Shown piece after piece: positions 1 to 27,400 of a stretch of DNA of 64,000 nucleotides (the stretch's first letter is position 1; each line of letters opens with the position of its first letter). Location of the stretch: NCBI RefSeq assembly GCF_036417845.1, contig NC_089994.1:10248001-10312000 (forward strand), read 5' to 3'. Below the pieces are notes generated by a model. It did no database searches. It saw only the letters and a program-made list of their open reading frames with translations, and was not told the origin of the DNA. Both the position numbers and the translations under genes were made by a program. The stretch is from Apteryx mantelli. Lineage: Eukaryota; Chordata; Aves; Apterygiformes; Apterygidae.

Positions 1-1036
1 CGTCTTTAAGAGACCCATACAGTAACCACGCAACTCTGAAAACCACACAGATCTCTGCTCTCAGGGCCTGTCCCCATTCACTTTTGACTTTAAAAGAAAA
101 GAAAAGAAAAAAAGGCAGCGTTTTGACCTGGTTTTGTAAAATCTAGCAACATGGCTTACTGAGGAGGCCATCAGCCAGCCTAGCTACAGAGAGCAACAAG
201 AGACTGGTTAAAGCACGTATCTCAAAAACGCACCAGATCGGTCATACTGTAACGTGGCAACTCTGTCCTACCATCTGCTGAGCGGTTCTAGGAATCAGGC
301 TTCCACACAGTTAGGCAGGGGCAGCTCCAGGCTGCTGTGACCAACGAGACTTTGGGTGCAGGACCTACATCAGTGAGACCGAAGCAGCTAAAATGAGAAG
401 AAACCATAGGAATTGGCATAGTCAAGTAAATATGTAGCAGCAGTAAACCAGGGATAGCATACTCCTGCGTACAGTAAGATTTCCCAGGGTGATAAAGGCA
501 CAGCTGACAGCAGTCTGTAGAGCTTTTATAATGGGTCTTTTGCAGCTTCTTAATCACAGAAACTGGAGTGGTCTGTTTACTCCCTAGCATTTGAAAAATC
601 CCAACCAGAGTCAGCCAAGCATTTCATTACCAGGCACATCAACGCCTGCAGCCAAAAGGCCTCTGTGAAGATTCTGCAGGGTGGTTCTTCCAGCATAAAA
701 CCTAAGCCCAGCGGTCTTCTCCATGTCTTCCCTAGACATTTGCATTTCAATCCATCACTTCATCCCCTCTACCCAATCTGTGATCTCAGGTTGACCTTGA
801 TCAAAATCTCATCTGTTTTCCCATCGTGTTGGTACTCTCTCCCATCTCATTCTGGGTGTCTAACACACTCTCAAATCGGTTTCATGACCACTACCTTTTC
901 CTCCTCCAAATCCCTCCTGAAAACCCACAAGCCGTTCACAAAAACTCAGCCAGCTGATAACAGCCACGAGGACCAATTCAGTATAACTAATGTTCAGGTT
1001 AGAAAAAATATTGACTACTGTAGGATTAACAAAAGT

Positions 1037-1057
1037 AAAAATAAATAAATAAATAAA
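1037..1057. repeat. (AAAT)n short tandem repeat
   Basis: About five copies of a 4-base AAAT-type unit. Confidence 0.85.
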
Positions 1058-1229
1058 GTCACATTCAGAAGCCTTACACCATTGATAGAAGTGTGCACCA
1101 AGGCTACAAGGATGTTTTTGAACATTTCATCCATTACTGATAGACTCTCAGCATGCCTGCCACAATTTGTAAAAAGATCTGACCCTTAGTCAGTGCCAGG
1201 GCAGTAACCGGCTCTTTGCTAAGTCTGCA

Positions 1230-1265
1230 AGGCTGTGCTGTTTCTCGAGGCTGTGCTGTTTCTCG
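1230..1265. repeat. 18-bp tandem duplication
   Basis: Two exact copies of an 18-base unit (AGGCTGTGCTGTTTCTCG), 1230-1247 and 1248-1265, in TXNRD2 intron 11. Confidence 0.95.
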
Positions 1266-1972
1266 TAGCACTGATTAGTTATACTGATTATTCAGAAGAG
1301 GTGTCTCCGCAGGGAGCTTGTGGCTGCCCTGGTGCAAGCAGTAATCACCCAGGCATCACCATCCACTGTATATCAGAAGTTATTTGCATCCGCAGACAAA
1401 AAGCCAAGGCGCTGTCACTTTGGTCCCACTGGAACCAGAAGAGAGAAGAGCAGCTCCAAATGCTGCATAACCAAACAAAAACCTTACAGTGCGGGACAGA
1501 CTTCTAACAGTTGTAGTTGTTTTGTTTTCAAGGTCCTTTGCAAGGTAAAGTGGGCTAGAAACACTTTCTGAGAAGGATGCTACATTTCTCTTTACATTAA
1601 TTCTCCCATGTTAAGCTTGCTGTAACCAAAGGTTTTGTATGTCCTTAATGGCTGTTTCTGCAGTGTCAAAAACCAATACCCATGATCCACTATCAAATGT
1701 GGTCATTGGCTTCAACCTCCTATACACTTATGGGTGAACGGATCATGTATTCTGCAGAAAACATCACATTACTTTTACTGGTCTCATGAAATTACTTTGC
1801 AGCATTTTCCACCAGTCAGTTTTTTATTTATTTATACCAATCTCTAGGTTTGAAGTTAGGGGCCAGCTATTGTGTATCAAATTAATGTCATCTGATGGTT
1901 CAAATTCCAAAATATTCTCTTGTGCATATTGGAGGCTCAGCCTAACAGTTAGCTTTTCCTCAACACGAAGGA

Positions 1973-2023
1973 GTGATTTTGGTAACCATGAGTTGGTGAT
2001 TTTGGTAACCATGAGTTGGTGAT
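1973..2023. repeat. 23-bp tandem duplication
   Basis: Two exact 23-base copies at 1973-1995 and 1996-2018, starting GTGATTTTGGTAACC, plus the first five bases of a third. In TXNRD2 intron 11. Confidence 0.95.
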
Positions 2024-5000
2024 ACAAGTAGAATAAAACAAGAGTTATTTTCAAAGTTTGTGGGTGGGTTAAACAAAGGACAGAAACAACACGTACCATC
2101 CAAGCCCCTCTAAAAGCAAACAAATTACTGGAACATTAAAAATAGTGTTGTTTAAATCTGTCTGAATGTCATTAAAACAAGACACTAGGAAGAAAAAAAG
2201 AAGAAGAAAGAAAAGCTAAAAGCACTGGCTGATGTAATCAGAGCGACAATTTTCATTAGGAATCCAGAAACCACACCTTACTAAGATAGTCATGAATTAA
2301 AAATAATGAGAAAGAGACATAAGGGGAGTTCAGAGCAAAGACCCAGAGTCTAAGCAAACCAAATCACATTAGCACTAACAGTTTCCTGAGATCAAACAAG
2401 GTGCATTATTTTCTACTGAACAGTCCAAAGGTTAAAAACTGGATGGCAAAATTTGCTCGCAAAGAGGAATCTAAAGGCTATCCCCTTTCTCTAGGGGCTG
2501 GCAGAGTTGTACTCACAGGAGATCACAGCAATATTCCACCATATGGGACTTCTCAAAGAAAATCTCCAAGCAAAATTTCTGTTTTCTTAGTTAATCCAAA
2601 CTGATTTGGTTGTAAGATTTGAAGAAAACTAGTACAAAAATTGTGAAATACTTAACCCTTTCTTGATATTGAACAACGATGACCTTATTTTACTGCACTA
2701 CAAATTAAATCTGCCAGGCATCCAGTCTGACACAAAAGGCAATGTTCTTAATAGCATAGGATGTGCAACACCTGATACCCTGTCAGCTTTGCATAGGGCT
2801 AAACGCATAATTTCTTTTTACAGCAAAGATGATATTATTTCAAAGGCCCAGTGGCTTCCTCTAAGCCTGCGAATGCAAAGGAATTTGAGAATGGTTGTTC
2901 CACTGCTCTCATCAGGGAGACAACTCTCTTTTATAAAGCCAAACTTTAAATCTGCTGCTGCTCATGGCTCTTTTAATTAAGAATTTACTAGCACACTATC
3001 CCACTTTCTCTGTCAAATTAATTTAGGATATTTTATAAACACCTGCATGGTTTAATCACAAATTCAGTGTTGCTCCTCCACACAGCAAGACCCAATCAGA
3101 TATGAGGTAATTAAATATTTTTTCAAGGACTCTGTGAATTACCTGGACAAATTCCAGTTACAACAGTAATGTTTTGTCGTCTACTGCAATTTCAAATGGA
3201 AATACTACTTGTCAGTTCCTGTTACACATTAGCTGTGTTGCAGCTGCAACATTCATTCCACAGGTTTCAGCCCTCTGATAGGTGAGGCAATCCCTGTATA
3301 TAAAGCTTGATCTCCTGCAATTTTGCCTCACAGATCAGCGGTTGCATCTATTTATAAGGTGTGAAACTCTACCCTTTTCTTTGGATGAAGGCTCTGTACT
3401 CAGTCTGTGCATGCATAGACTTACCATTGTTTTGTAGCTCAGGTACATCAGGTGCCTATCATGGAAAGTTTTTTTGAGCCGTTAAAGAGCACAGGGAATA
3501 CTATATTAATATTAAAAGTTTATTGTTTTCACACTTTGCAAAAAATTCTCAAAAGCTTCTCAATCTAGGATATTTCTCACACAAGCAGAAGACAGCACTA
3601 ATAAAAGGCAAGACCATTAAAGGACAAGACAGACAAAAATCAAATAAATATCAAGAAAGATCTGTTTCAGTGATCCGGAAGGCAATAGAGCATAGTCACT
3701 CAGCAAGGTGACACAGACCTCCTCTGAGAGCTAACTACAAAGGGTTTGGATTGAAACCTTTAAATGTAACTCTGTTGCACTGTCAGTAAACAATTTTAAC
3801 ATTATTCATAAAATCCTATTAATCCTACTAAAATCCTACTAAAATGCCACGATGCATTTACAAAAATCAAGGAAATATCTATTCCAACGCAGACTACAAT
3901 TAGTTAACAATAGTGGCTGCTTTCTAACTAATTCTACAAGCTGACTTTCTTCAATCAGCATTGTAATTGGCACATCTGCAGACAGGAAATCCTCAACACT
4001 ACCAAGTTTCCCAGTCTATTATCTGAGACACCTGGTGTGGGTGTGTTGATACAGAGAAAAACAATGAATCATGTGGACTGCACATCAGTTAACCGGCTTT
4101 AACTGTTAATGTGTTTAATTCTTAAGGGTGGAGCACAAATTTGAACACTGGGAGAAAAAAAAAACCCACCTCAAACCTTTCATTTTGCAGTTTCTAGATA
4201 TGGAGGTTAACTCAAGTCTATGACAAAAATTATAATGTGCTCTTTTGCACATCAAAGCAGTGCAAGGAGTCACATTACAACAGACTCGCAACAGTATATC
4301 ATTCAACCTTATTATAATTAGAGTTAAAACAAGATTTTTTTGTATTATTTCAATTTAACAGCTCTTACTTCCATCTTTGACAAAAGTAAACAAATTGACT
4401 TGAAATTTTACAGTGTGACTCCACATCAGAGTACACTTTTACTGGAAAGTTTGAGGAAAATCAGGTACCACATTTAGAAACCCACAGTTCTGAAGAACTT
4501 GAAGTCATCTCACCCCATGAATATTTTTCTACAGTTTTTTGATTGTCAGAGCTCCAGATAGCATAGCCTTTTTTGCTCTAGGCAAGCACTAGTGTCTTTG
4601 GTTATGATGAGTGTGACCCATTATTAAAAGCTGTTTCTACAATTTATAAAAACCCATTACACTTCTAAGAGAAAATTAATCACAGTAATCCAAAGCAAAG
4701 GTTGGTCAAAACACACAGCCTGCTCTCTGTTTGGGGTATTAGGAAGATAGAAGGTTGACTTAATCAGGGGAAAGGAACAACAGGACTATAGATTTAGTCC
4801 ACTGGGCAAAACGCAAAATGCTGCAAATGAGGTGTTCCTATTTCCTGTCATGGATCCATTCTGTGACCTCAAGAATTCAAAAAGATCTTTTTGTTCATCC
4901 TCCCCAGGCGAAACAGTGATGCTTACCCTGCTTCTATGAAACAGTAGTGCCAGAGGGAAAAAAAAACAAACATATAAATGTAATAATTACAAATCAGTTT

Positions 5001-6050
5001 CTAAAGCTGCTGGTAAAACTGATTGTTCTTCAGTATCAAAACAGATTTCTTGGGCAGCAAATTTAAGCATATTTACTTGGTTTGGTAGATGCCATCTGTT
5101 GGCCAAATATCACTACTGCCTTTAGCCATTCATTATTTATCTAGAACTCCAAATATTCACAGAACTTTATAAGCACAGAAGACAAGAGGCCTCCTATTCC
5201 AATGGGCTTGTGGTCTATCTGAAGCAATGCAGGAGCTGACAGTTGACTGATAACAGCAGCAAATGAGCAGCCTGGGGAGGCAATGCAGAAAGAGTATTTT
5301 CTTTTCTGCGGGCTGGAGCCTTGTACCATATATCACTCTGTGTTAAACCTTACGAGAAGTAGCACTTGAATCAGAGGAGTTAGAAAATAGATTTAATTCC
5401 TGTTTCTGGTGATTATCCTTATAGCTAGTTCCACAAAATGCTTTTACTGATTTACTCTGATTTAGGCATCACATCTCAGAACCCTCAAGAACTGAGGTAT
5501 GTGGAGGATCCTAAATTGAGTTCAAATGCCTCCAAGCTGCCAGGTTCCCTGTGATGAGCTTGGATTTTTAGAAATAATTGCTCCTCTTTCTCTGAACTGG
5601 ATGACAGAGCACTGCAGCTGTAGTAACGAACTTAACTGGCACAGTTTAGAAATTCCTAGAAGAAATGGTAGCCTTCTTAAACAGGGTAATAGAAATTTTT
5701 AGTGAATAGCTAAATGAGTAAGTCAGAGCGTGGACTTAGAGAACATTGACTGCACCACAGGAGTTGCTGGTGTTTGTGCTCTCATCCTCTAGTAAATGTG
5801 AGGGAGAGTAAAATGTCTCTCATTTATTGCAGCTCATGCATAAGTAATTACCATGGATTTGTTTCATTCACTGTAACTTTCATGTGTTTTTAGACTGTAA
5901 GTGAACCAGTGAGGCATGGAAGATATGAATTAAAAACAAAAAAAAAATCCACAAAAGACCCCCCAATGCTTAGGTGGCTTAATCTTAGAAAAGAACAGGC
6001 CCCAGGCCGCTGTTTGGCCCCATGCAATAAATGAGGGGACTTCATTTTCA

Positions 6051-21364
<15,314 letters not shown>

Positions 21365-21472
21365 GTTGTACGGCACAGGGCCCCCGCGCACGGCCAGGAC
21401 CCCTGCGGGCTGCCCTCGCGGCGCCTGAGCGGCGGCGGCGACGGAGGCAGCGGCGGCGGCGACGCTGGGTCG
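21365..21472 (+). other. COMT: Candidate COMT non-coding first exon (3' limit only)
   Basis: A plausible 5' splice site, GGTCG|GTGAGG, ends a GC-rich stretch transcribed away from TXNRD2. If used, it would splice over a 17.7-kb intron to the coding exon at 39223. The start at 21365 is arbitrary; only the donor is read from sequence. Another candidate donor is CAAG|GTATTT at 22110/22111. This is inference from synteny and splice-site shape. Confidence 0.3.
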
Positions 21473-24400
21473 GTGAGGGCGGCGGGGGGTGGGGGAGGGG
21501 GAGCCCTGAGGAGAGGCGGCCCGCGCCGCTGGGGGGGGGGGGCGCTTCCCGCCTCGGCAGAGGCGTCGCGCGGGGGGGTGCGGGCAAGGCCTTTGCGGGA
21601 GGAAGGGGGCGGCCGCTCAGAGCCTTCGCCCTTATTCGGAGCCCTGTGCCCGCTCCCTTGGGAGCGGAGCGTCCTTTCTCGAGGCGCGTGGCGCCGCCTG
21701 TCGCGGCCCCCTTCCGCAGGTTCCTCCGAGGCAGCGCGCAGACTAAAAGTTAAACACCACTGAGGAGGCGGTTTGAACCGAGCCTCTCCCTTCCCTATCA
21801 CAGCCAACACGAGGATTGCTGTGACTAAGGCGTGTCCGGCACTGAGAGCTGGGGACGCCTGACGAAGGAGCGAAAACGGTCAACCAAAACGGCGGGCCTG
21901 GCCCCGCGCTGCCCGGGTCTACCGGCGGCCAGGCCGGGTCTGCCGCGTGCTTCACCTGCGGTGACGCCGATGCCTGCGCAGGCCAACCCGCGGGAGCGCT
22001 CCTCGGGCGCTTCCCAGCCGTTGGCAGCGTCTCCTGTCCCTAATTAAGCAAGGGTGCTGCTCTCGGCCCGCTCCCGATCGGAACTGTGGGAGCTCGCTAA
22101 TGCTTGCAAGGTATTTCAGCAGCCGAAGAGGAAAGGCCTCAGAGTAGGCATGGGTCAAAACAACGCTGCAGGGAACAAGAACATGGCCGTTAGCGTTTGC
22201 TGTGGCATAACAGTAGTCCCACTTACTACAGTGCGTGAGTTATACGCTATAAACGCCACCATAGCCAAATCTGAGTTTGGGCCAAAAAGCTAGCCCCTTC
22301 CTCTGGGTGGAAGGAGCCATTAGGTGACAAGAAACGCTTTTAGGTAGCCATGGTCCTGGCTCTGGAGCAAGGGCCTGGCTCACAAGGGGGCAGCATCTAA
22401 CCGTTTTAATTGAGAAACCGTCAACGTGGTGCACAGCGGAGGAGAGATGGCAGGAAAATAAAATTGCCGAAAGAAAGTTTTGCAGAATGAACATCACCTC
22501 CTAGAGTAGGTCAGACTAACTTTTTTTCCACTCAGTGTTAATTAATGTTTGAAAATATATGAAATGGTAATTACTTACAAGTTAGTAAATGGATTGAAAA
22601 GTTGTCCAGTATTGCTATTGTGAAAAATAAGGCTGAAACCTTCTCTGCTGCATTTTGAAATCATGGCATGTTGCCTCCTGCAGCAGTAATCAATAAATCA
22701 CTAGAAACACTCTTACCTACAGCAGTAGAAAGACCTGAGTAGAGAGCACTGAGACCTATAATTAAAAGAAACCTCAAGCATACTCAGATACTAATCTTTT
22801 ATACTCTTCATGTACTTGCTTGCGAAGTTATTTTCGGCTGTTCAGTTTAGTCACTGCCCTGAATTGAATTAAGCAGCGTTGAGCACATGCTCTCCACCCA
22901 GCATTCAGGTCAGATGCATAGGATCAAGGGTAAAATTAAATCTCTCCAAACATAAAACAAATTTTATGTGAAGAAATGTTTCTGCAGCGTTATGGTGTCT
23001 CACTATGAAGGAAAGGCTTTAAATATGGCAAAGCTTCTGGTGGAAGAAGTTTCCCCATCACAGTGGTGATGAGTTTATAGCTTCTTTTAGCTCTCCATCG
23101 CTTCCTGAACGTATCAGCACACCCTCTCTTTTCTAGCTTGAACATGAGTCATTTACTTTTACTTGGCATCCTTGTTAAGTCATCTAGGAAACAGAACTAT
23201 CCAGAGTTGCTGCTGTGCCACTGGCAGACTGTGGGAAGCTGGGATGTCACCAGCCCTCTGCCTGTGTCTCACAGATAATGATAAATCACTGTGGAATTAC
23301 ACAGATGAAGGCTTTCCCATCAAGATCACCCTCTTCAGAAGAAAGTATGAAGTTAACGTAACACCACTCCACCTGTTCTTGCGTATTCTTGCAAGCTTGG
23401 TCTTTGGGACCAAAAGATACAACCATCAGAAATGAAGGGTGTGTTTTGCCCGCGGTCACAATGTCAATCAGAGGAGTAGCCACTGGTGTTTACTGCAGTG
23501 CTGAGCAAGTGTGTCTGTGCTATACTTGAAAAATCTTTCTCAGGGACCAGAACCAGTGAGATTCTGGTTATCAAGTGTGGTTTCTAATGTGTCTTTGGTT
23601 CATCTGTTATAGCTCTCTGCTCTCTTATTTTACCTGTTTTGTAGTTAGCATTAAGCTAATCAGAATAAATGGAGTGATATATATTTTATCTATCTTTATA
23701 TCTTTTTTTTTTTTTAAGAAAGCAGTCTTGAAGTCCTTTAGTGGCAGATGCTTTCTAGTATCAGGAAGCATTTACATGGAACACTGTGTTTCTACAGTGA
23801 AATAATGATTTTTGGAAATGTGAGATGTAAAAAAACCTTCTTGAAAGATAGTTATCAGACTTAGCATCATATTTCCACAGAATTTTGTCAGCTGTAGCTA
23901 GTCATATTTAAATAATTAGAGAGTAATTTCATATGTTAGGTATGGCTTGGTTTATTTCCAGGTGGGATGTTTATTGAGTGTATTGTAAACAGTTCAATAT
24001 TAAAAGGGCAAGGCAAACACCGCTGTGATGCACTTCAGAAACAAATATAAACCTGTTCAACAGAAATTTAGGTTTTGTTATGTGTGAATCAGTTATGATA
24101 ACAGGTAGACTTTCTCGTTTTGAATTCATTTTAAGGACAGCTTGAACTCTCTTTTTTTCTCATATGAAGTACCTTCTGTTACATTTATCAATGGATTATT
24201 TAAATTCTTCCTCATGAAGACAACCAGGACAAGACACCTTCTCTATCTAGTACTTTAGAAAGTCTGACTGTTCAAGCATGTTGTCTTTTCTTTCCTGTTT
24301 TTCTAGCATGGTTTGCTTTATATTTAATATTCCCAGATCAGCTACTTGGCAGTGTGGAGGAAGATGGAGAGGTGTATCACATAGATAGCATCTTTCAAAC

Positions 24401-27400
24401 TCATCACATTGTTTCTTTCTTTGGGGAGGGGTGAGGGTGGGGCGGGAAATGAATTATATCGGAAGCTACGTTTATGGCATGACCTAATTAATCATTTGCA
24501 TTAGTGGCAGTGAGTTGTACCGGATCACTGGTTGAACTAAGAGGTCTCCGTAGCCAGGTAGGACTTTATGGTTTCTTTCCATCTCTTGTGATTGCTTGTA
24601 CCTTTTTTTTTTTTTCCCTTGTCATTCTTCTGCTAGTGTGTGGTGTGATGTCCTTAGCATTAAGGAGGAGGGAAAGGAAAAGCACTGGTGACACTGTGGA
24701 AGAAAGGCATGACACATGGTGAAGGTGAAAGTGAAAACAGTGATATAGTCCCTGGCAATTGAGGGAGGATTTGAACCATATCCCAGAGCTACAAAAAGGA
24801 CAGAATAAGTGGTAGCAGGAGAGAGGTGATTCACTGTCTCTGGACTTTTCTCAAAGCAAGGTAAAATCTTCTCACAATTCAAATCACTAAGTACACAGAA
24901 AGTATCCTAACATAAGGGCTGTACTGACAACTGAGGACACTTTCCCAGACACAGATCGTGGGTAAACAGTGGAAGTATTTTTACCACTTTTGTTTGAGGC
25001 TTCTTACCTGAGAAGTTGTGTAGCAAGAATTTTCCAGGATCAATCAAACTCTGCTGTATCTGAAAACAGAAAAACTTTCTGCATTTTGGGCCTCTTTCAG
25101 TGAGATTCTGCTTTTAAAAGCTTTGACAAATCAATCTTTAGGAGAATTAAAAGCCAAACTGATAAGGGAAGAAAATGCCTAATTTTCATTTTTGTGATTG
25201 CGGTGATGATCAGATAGATTTCCATGAGAAGTCTACAGAGCCTGCAACATTTTGTTAAGATGGGGCAAATATTTTATCCCGTTTGTTAGTAACTTTTCAC
25301 TGAAAGCTCTGAAAACGTATCTAAAAAGCTGTATTCAGAAGAAAGCTAAGAAAACTACACATATTGCAGAATTACTCTAAATCAGGTCATAATTTAAATT
25401 TTATTTTAAAATGTAATTCTAAAAGATAATCAACTATTTTAATATACGATAAGTGCCCCAAAAGGACACCTTGTGACAAAGAATACATTTTTCAGCTAAC
25501 AGGGTTTTTTCTGTGGGAAACATTTGTGCTTAAGTTCATAAATCAACAGAAATGGTTTAACATTTGAACTTTGTTAGTATTTTCCCCCTTTTTTGCTTTT
25601 TTATTTTCAGAAATTTATCTGAAAGTAAGGCCCTTAATTGCTCAGAAGTTCATCTATGCCATTTCATTCTTTGCTTCCTTAATATAGAATTCTCTGTTTA
25701 TAGCTTGTCCTTAAAAACTAATTGATTTCAAGTGAGCAAGAAACAGCAGGAACAGATGAAGTTTTAAGTAACATAAGTTCTTGATTTCATTCAAATGCGT
25801 CAGCATATATCTAAAAAGAAGTGTGGGGGGAAGATACAGAAATATGGTAGACTTAATTGAGCCTTTTCAAAGTTTTCATAAGGAGTCATGAAGTCTTTGT
25901 AAGCAGGAAGCTTTTTCAATCTAAATGATAACCTTTCAAGATACACAGTTAGCACAGCATAGTCTAGCTACTTGTATTATCTGTTAAATTTTAGAGTATA
26001 ATTTTGCTGGCCATCTTTCTTCTCTTTTAATTCTTTCCTGGTTTAGATATCTCCGGGCAGTTTCATACACAAATGATACTTCCTCTCAAAATTCCTCTTT
26101 TTCATGTTTCTCAGCAAGAGAAACTAATTTGACTGTAGAAAACAGCAAACGCGCATAAAAGAAAATCCCTGCTGCTATTCAGAAAATGCAAGCTCCAAAG
26201 AATTCTTTTTCACTCAATATTTCACATGATCAGTGGGGTTTGGGATAATGTGCTAGCTCTCTTGTCTCTCTTTGTTTAGGCTTTTAAAAAACAGGCTTTG
26301 GCCAGGGTTATTAGGAGAAGGGAATGCCTGTTGTTATGCCAGGCATGGATTTACTGGGAGAGCTTTAGCTCCTTGCTGTGCTGAGCCAGTGGGGATAGCA
26401 CTGCCACCTTGCATCATGTGATTGCAGCTGTATAGCCTCCATTTGAGACTGGGGTCCGTGTGCATGCACAAGTCTACTTAAGTCTGTGCAGACAGACCTG
26501 AACTTAACTTTCTACTGCCTGAGCCAGCCTGTTGTTCTTATCTGTTGCCATTAGCATGACGCTGTAACGCAAGCTAAGACATCCAGGGTCTGCTTCTTCC
26601 CATAGATAGGCCCTGAAAATGCAATATTCCAATGCTCTACAATAACCTAATCCATCTTTTAAGACCTTGTCCCTACACAAAAATTGTATTATGCTGATAC
26701 ACTTATGGCTCTCCACAGTTTTCTAATGTGAATGTATTTATATCAGGATAAATCTAGACAAGGATAAGTCATGTGAATAGCGGTATAACTCTCCGCTCTA
26801 GGGACTGTAGCAATATAACTACGTTGGCCAAAACTCACCAAAAAACTCCATAGCTAGATAGATGCTATCTTGGGCAAAAAGGTAAATTAAAGAAAGGCAT
26901 AAGTCAAAGTCTAACAGCCTGTCAAAGAAACTTCTCTTACAGAAAATTATACCATAGTAATGCATTACGAGATTTCTGCTCTTTACTGTCTGCTACTTGG
27001 AGGCAACTTCTGGCTGTTATCACACAGTCTGGGTGCTAAACTAGCTGAACCTATGGCTTTATCTAGTTTTGCAATTAATTGCCTTTTGTCAGTTTTACTT
27101 GTGTAATGAAATATCTTGACAGCAGAAGGGGTTACTTTGCAGGCATGCCCTTTATCATACAAGTACACAGTTGTGGGCAGGCAGAAACAAGTTTGCTCCT
27201 CCCATGCTCCTAGCCTGAAGAATATGATTCAGCTCTAATCTAGAAGTCCTTTAGAAGTTTTGTCATGGGACTCTGCTCAAACTGGTAAGTCTTGGCACTA
27301 ATTTATGCTAAGCAGAATCTGGGCTGATACCACCCACCAGTTCACAACTGGCTGTAGTTATGTAAGGACATCCTCGAAGAATAGCTGTACTCTTACAGAA

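Noticed and set aside
5141-5329. Minus-strand open frame considered as TXNRD2 exon 12
   Set aside because: Does not contain the expected FAD-domain residues (LNLEKAG or IYAIGD-like) and lacks fitting splice sites in phase.
21365-21391. N-terminal extension of TXNRD2 upstream of the ATG
   Set aside because: The upstream in-frame candidate codon at 21391 is GTG. The ATG at 21364 has the better context and gives a plausible presequence.
24504-24722. Open frame with a hydrophobic segment
   Set aside because: No splice context or family resemblance. The hydrophobic part comes from a T run.
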